Part shown: positions 5,525 to 7,916 of the stretch, piece by piece
Position numbering within the stretch: position 1 is the first letter of the stretch
Layout: each line of letters opens with the position of its first letter
Source of the DNA: JBFLVN01 sp040758475
GTDB taxonomy: Bacteria; JAGRBM01
Assembly: GCA_040758475.1 (NCBI GenBank)
Contig: JBFLVN010000176.1
Coordinates: 1 to 7,916, forward strand
Direction: 5' to 3'
DNA: 7,916 bases
Made by a program: the position numbers and the translations under genes
Notes under the pieces: generated by a model
The model's input: the letters and a program-made list of their open reading frames with translations, nothing else
Databases searched by the model: none
Told to the model about the DNA's origin: nothing

Positions 5525-7916
5525 TTAGAACGACCTTCCGATCTGGATGTAGGCCTGGATGCTAGGGGGGATTGGGTTTACGTCGATGCGACGGGCCCGT
5601 TGTGTAGTTGTGACGTCTAGTTGTTCCACTGTTCCCAAGCTTCGCCCCACACCTAGGCGGACGGACAGGGGGATGTAGAACCCAATCGTTCCCGTGGCCA
5701 CGAGTTCCCCTCCCACCCCTATAGCCACGTTGTCTTCATCAAAAGCATCCACCCCGTCCCGTTTGTCCCATGTGACACCAGCATCCGCGAATCCTACGAG
5801 ATGGAGCGTTTTGAGGAATGCGGGGAAATTTCTCCAGCCTCGCCGCGGGCGCCAGAGGGGAAGGCGGTACTCGGCGTTCGCCGAGAGAAAGTGATCCCCT
5901 CCGAACTGGGCGTCCGGATAGCCGCGCAGAAGCGAAAGGCGGGTGGAGCTTAAATTCACAAGTCCTTCCCCCAGAGAGCCTCCTAAAACAAAGGCCCGGG
6001 TAGAAGGGCGGTCGCCCACCGTCGTTCCCCCCGCCACCCGGAGGGCAAGAACGTGGTGGGGGAGACGGGGAATGGGAAGAAAGGCGCGGCCATCGCCCGA
6101 GAGGACAGCGCCCGAGAAATCGCCCCCCAGTTCTTCGTGGTAGGAATTGGCTTCAAAAAGAACCCTTGCGCCCCGTTCGTGGGAGATGGCCCGAAGCGAC
6201 GTGCGAACTTTGTTGTATTCGAGGGAGCCGAAGAAGCCCGAGAGATTTCCTTTCGTCAATGTGGATGCGGCCTGCAAGGCCGCATTGGCTTCCCGGGCTT
6301 CGAATTGATAGCCGGCCGAATAATGGAATCCGTCGAGCGGTTCGCCCGTGATGGGGAGAACGCCGATTTCCAAGGACGTGCTCGTCGAAAAGCCGATTTG
6401 AGCGATGTGCCGCCGCTCGAAGAGGTCGGCGATTTGGCCGCCGGGCAGCTCTCCCTGTCCGAACGACGCCAATGTGTAGCCATAACTCGCAAAGACGAGG
6501 GGATTGTCGAGCGCCTTGAGAGCGAGGCGCGAATAACCCAGCGTGGCGAAGGCCCGCGGCTCCTCGCTCGTGAACCCGTAATAAGCGCTTAGCGAATAGA
6601 ACCAATGGCGAAGAAGGTCTTCCGAAGCCGTCCAGGCACCCAAGAGCGTGTCGTTGTTGTCCAAAGCGATGTTGGGCATCCAGAAGCGGGGAAGAAGCGT
6701 CATCATGGGGTTGTAAGGGTGGAAGTCCCAGGGAGCGGGCGGCTGAGTTCCTTCCTCCTCCAGCTCCGGGCCCTCACCCCGCCGTTCTTTGTTTTCCCCA
6801 GCAGAGGGCACCCCGCCCCCAAAATTGGGGGAGGGGCCGGGGGAGAGGGCCGGTTCTTGCGGCGTGGCAATAGGAATTTCGAGTCCCGGCGCCCCGATCT
6901 TTCTCATCACGTGCCCATCGGCTTCCCAGGAGACAAAGACGATTTCCTTCCCGTCAGGGGTGAAGGTGGGTTCCAGAGCTGCGCCAAGAATGTTGGTTGT
7001 TTGCGCCTCGGCCCCGGTCGAGAGGTCGCGGACGAAAACGTTGTAGATGCCCGTCCGGTCACTGGCGTAAGCGAGGAATCTTCCGTCCGAAGAGAGGGCC
7101 GGGTGAATCTCCTGTCCTCCCAAGTCCGGCGAGATGACTGGAGCAACGCGTTTTCCCGAAAGCTCGATCCTCCACAGGCGCCAGCGGTCGTTTTCGAGCA
7201 CGCTCGCCACGAGGGTTTGTCCGTCCGGGAGGAAAAGGGGATGGGCGTAGTCGAGTTTCTCTTTGGGATCAGTAAGGGGCGCGGCTTCCGCTTCGGGCCG
7301 TTCAAGGTCCAGTTTGGCGAGATAAGTGGCCGTGCCGTTTCGCCTTACGAATACGAGGGACTTCCCATCGGGAGAGAGCGCCGCTTCGCGCCCATGGGCC
7401 GCGCCCTTGATAGGCTCCAGGTTCCCTTCCGGCGGCCATTTTCCGGAATGAATCTGGTCGACGATGGAGAAGGAGTCGGGGCTCCAGGATTTTCCCCCAT
7501 AAACCGTTTTGCCGTCCGGCGAGAAGCGAAGTTCCGTGGCGCGGAAAGGGAGTTTTTCCGTTTCTCCGCTCGAAGGATCGAGTTCGTAGAGACCCGAGGG
7601 GAGGTCCGGCCCCAGCCACCCGAAGGCGATTTTCCCTTCTGGCGTGAACCTGGGAGCTTCAATCCACCCTTCGCCCACCAGGAGGATTTCCCCCTCGCGA
7701 AGCCCTTCGGCGCAAAGACGCTCGGCTTGCCGGGCGGCCTCTTGTTCGACTTCCTGCTGCCACTCTTCCCAGAGCCGGTGGAAGGGCTTTCCGAAAACTT
7801 CTCTCGCGCTTCCATCGACCCAGTCGGGGATGGGGCCTAGGGCATAATCATCCACCCAGGCGGCAATTTTTTCTTTCCCGTAGTTTTTTTCGAGGTAAGC
7901 GAAAAATTCGGCGCCG
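5525..7916 (-). CDS. Peptidase MA-like / TolB propeller / Omp85-type barrel protein, 5'-truncated
   Basis: The frame is open to the window edge. GTG 7855 is internal, because about 20 further in-frame residues, including EFFAYLEKNYGKEKIAAW, look like the end of a peptidase MA-like (M1-type gluzincin) domain that continues with VFG...LWEEW. The HEXXH region, if any, lies outside. Counting from that GTG, six PD40/TolB repeats follow (around 68, 108, 158, 205, 251 and 295; for example FSPDGK, SPDGKSLVF, FTPDGKEIVF), a full six-bladed propeller. A Pro/Gly/Glu-rich linker (335-372) is encoded by a palindromic repeat. Residues 378-776 are the barrel: LRGY (643-646), matching the Omp85 L6 (V/I)RG(F/Y) motif, FGGDH (651-655), EYRLPLW (662-668), VGFADAGVTWD (687-697) and a terminal Phe suitable for Bam recognition. 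No POTRA domain is visible. Likely an outer-membrane protein with a periplasmic propeller and peptidase-like part; activity and substrate are unknown. Confidence 0.85.
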   Translation of the reverse strand, partial: GAEFFAYLEKNYGKEKIAAWVDDYALGPIPDWVDGSAREVFGKPFHRLWEEWQQEVEQEAARQAERLCAEGLREGEILLVGEGWIEAPRFTPEGKIAFGWLGPDLPSGLYELDPSSGETEKLPFRATELRFSPDGKTVYGGKSWSPDSFSIVDQIHSGKWPPEGNLEPIKGAAHGREAALSPDGKSLVFVRRNGTATYLAKLDLERPEAEAAPLTDPKEKLDYAHPLFLPDGQTLVASVLENDRWRLWRIELSGKRVAPVISPDLGGQEIHPALSSDGRFLAYASDRTGIYNVFVRDLSTGAEAQTTNILGAALEPTFTPDGKEIVFVSWEADGHVMRKIGAPGLEIPIATPQEPALSPGPSPNFGGGVPSAGENKERRGEGPELEEEGTQPPAPWDFHPYNPMMTLLPRFWMPNIALDNNDTLLGAWTASEDLLRHWFYSLSAYYGFTSEEPRAFATLGYSRLALKALDNPLVFASYGYTLASFGQGELPGGQIADLFERRHIAQIGFSTSTSLEIGVLPITGEPLDGFHYSAGYQFEAREANAALQAASTLTKGNLSGFFGSLEYNKVRTSLRAISHERGARVLFEANSYHEELGGDFSGAVLSGDGRAFLPIPRLPHHVLALRVAGGTTVGDRPSTRAFVLGGSLGEGLVNLSSTRLSLLRGYPDAQFGGDHFLSANAEYRLPLWRPRRGWRNFPAFLKTLHLVGFADAGVTWDKRDGVDAFDEDNVAIGVGGELVATGTIGFYIPLSVRLGVGRSLGTVEQLDVTTTQRARRIDVNPIPPSIQAYIQIGRSF
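6769..6851. repeat. Palindromic repeat-like element inside the barrel gene
   Basis: An 83-bp segment is bounded by GGCCCTCACCCC (6769-6780) and GGGGAGAGGGCC (6840-6851), inverted copies with one mismatch in twelve. It contains a second strong dyad at 6811-6836: CCCC and CCCCCAA against TTGGGGG and GGGG, with one mismatch and an AA centre. In the host gene it is read as residues of about 335-363 (SPGPSPNFGGG ... RRGEGP), a low-complexity linker between propeller and barrel. From general knowledge, CCCTCACCC/GGGAGAGGG-ended palindromes translating to 'SPSPNFG...RGEG' recur as dispersed repeats in many genomes. Only one copy is visible here, so mobility is inference. Confidence 0.6.

Noticed and set aside
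6605..7840. 411-codon open frame on the + strand opposite the barrel gene
   Set aside because: It is a shadow of the - strand coding frame in GC-rich DNA: its translation is Arg/Gly/Pro-rich without domain patterns, while the - strand gives six clear propeller repeats.
1..7916. CRISPR arrays, tRNA or rRNA genes, integrase or transposase genes
   Set aside because: No regularly spaced direct repeats, RNA gene signatures or recombinase motifs were found by reading both strands.

Overview
The window reads as chromosomal DNA from a Gram-negative bacterium. Most genes are GC-rich (about 60-70% in the blocks I counted by hand). Two products carry lipoprotein signal peptides and one ends in an Omp85-type outer-membrane barrel, so an outer membrane is implied. 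The mix of LeuA, a GlcD-type oxidase, a phasin-like protein and a peptidase/TolB-propeller/barrel fusion suits deltaproteobacteria or an allied candidate phylum, but the sequence alone does not settle the taxon.

Left part (1-1456): the 3' nine-tenths of leuA (2-isopropylmalate synthase, leucine pathway), cut at its 5' end by the window edge. Next (about 1457-2158) comes an AT-richer islet, about 37-45% GC in sampled blocks. It holds a 138-aa protein with a degenerate PD-(D/E)XK-like nuclease pattern and a 59-aa protein with two predicted membrane helices. The islet ends inside the 5' end of the next gene, where GC jumps to about 60% just before the lipoprotein signal peptide.

Centre (2084-5004): two tandem, divergent, paralogous lipoproteins that share a K-x-V/I-x-x-VPP start and a G-E/Q-ILW ... 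REAL-x-x-FP end, then a stand-alone glcD-type FAD-linked oxidase. Everything from leuA to glcD lies on the + strand with gaps of at most 21 nt, so co-transcription is possible even though the functions look unrelated.

Right part (5005-7916): a 146-nt intergenic region with a good sigma70-like promoter overlapped by a 7-bp dyad and followed by two small inverted repeats, driving a 106-aa phasin-like gene. Convergent to it, on the - strand, is a large gene open at its 5' end. Its visible part has the tail of a peptidase MA-like domain, a six-repeat TolB/PD40 propeller, a low-complexity linker and an Omp85-like barrel. The linker is encoded by a palindromic, repeat-like DNA element with imperfect terminal inverted repeats, apparently inserted in frame.

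I found no rRNA, tRNA, CRISPR array, transposase or integrase, and no convincing complete new multi-gene system. The points most worth a second look are the coding palindromic element, the AT-rich islet with its chimeric boundary, and the lipoprotein pair.
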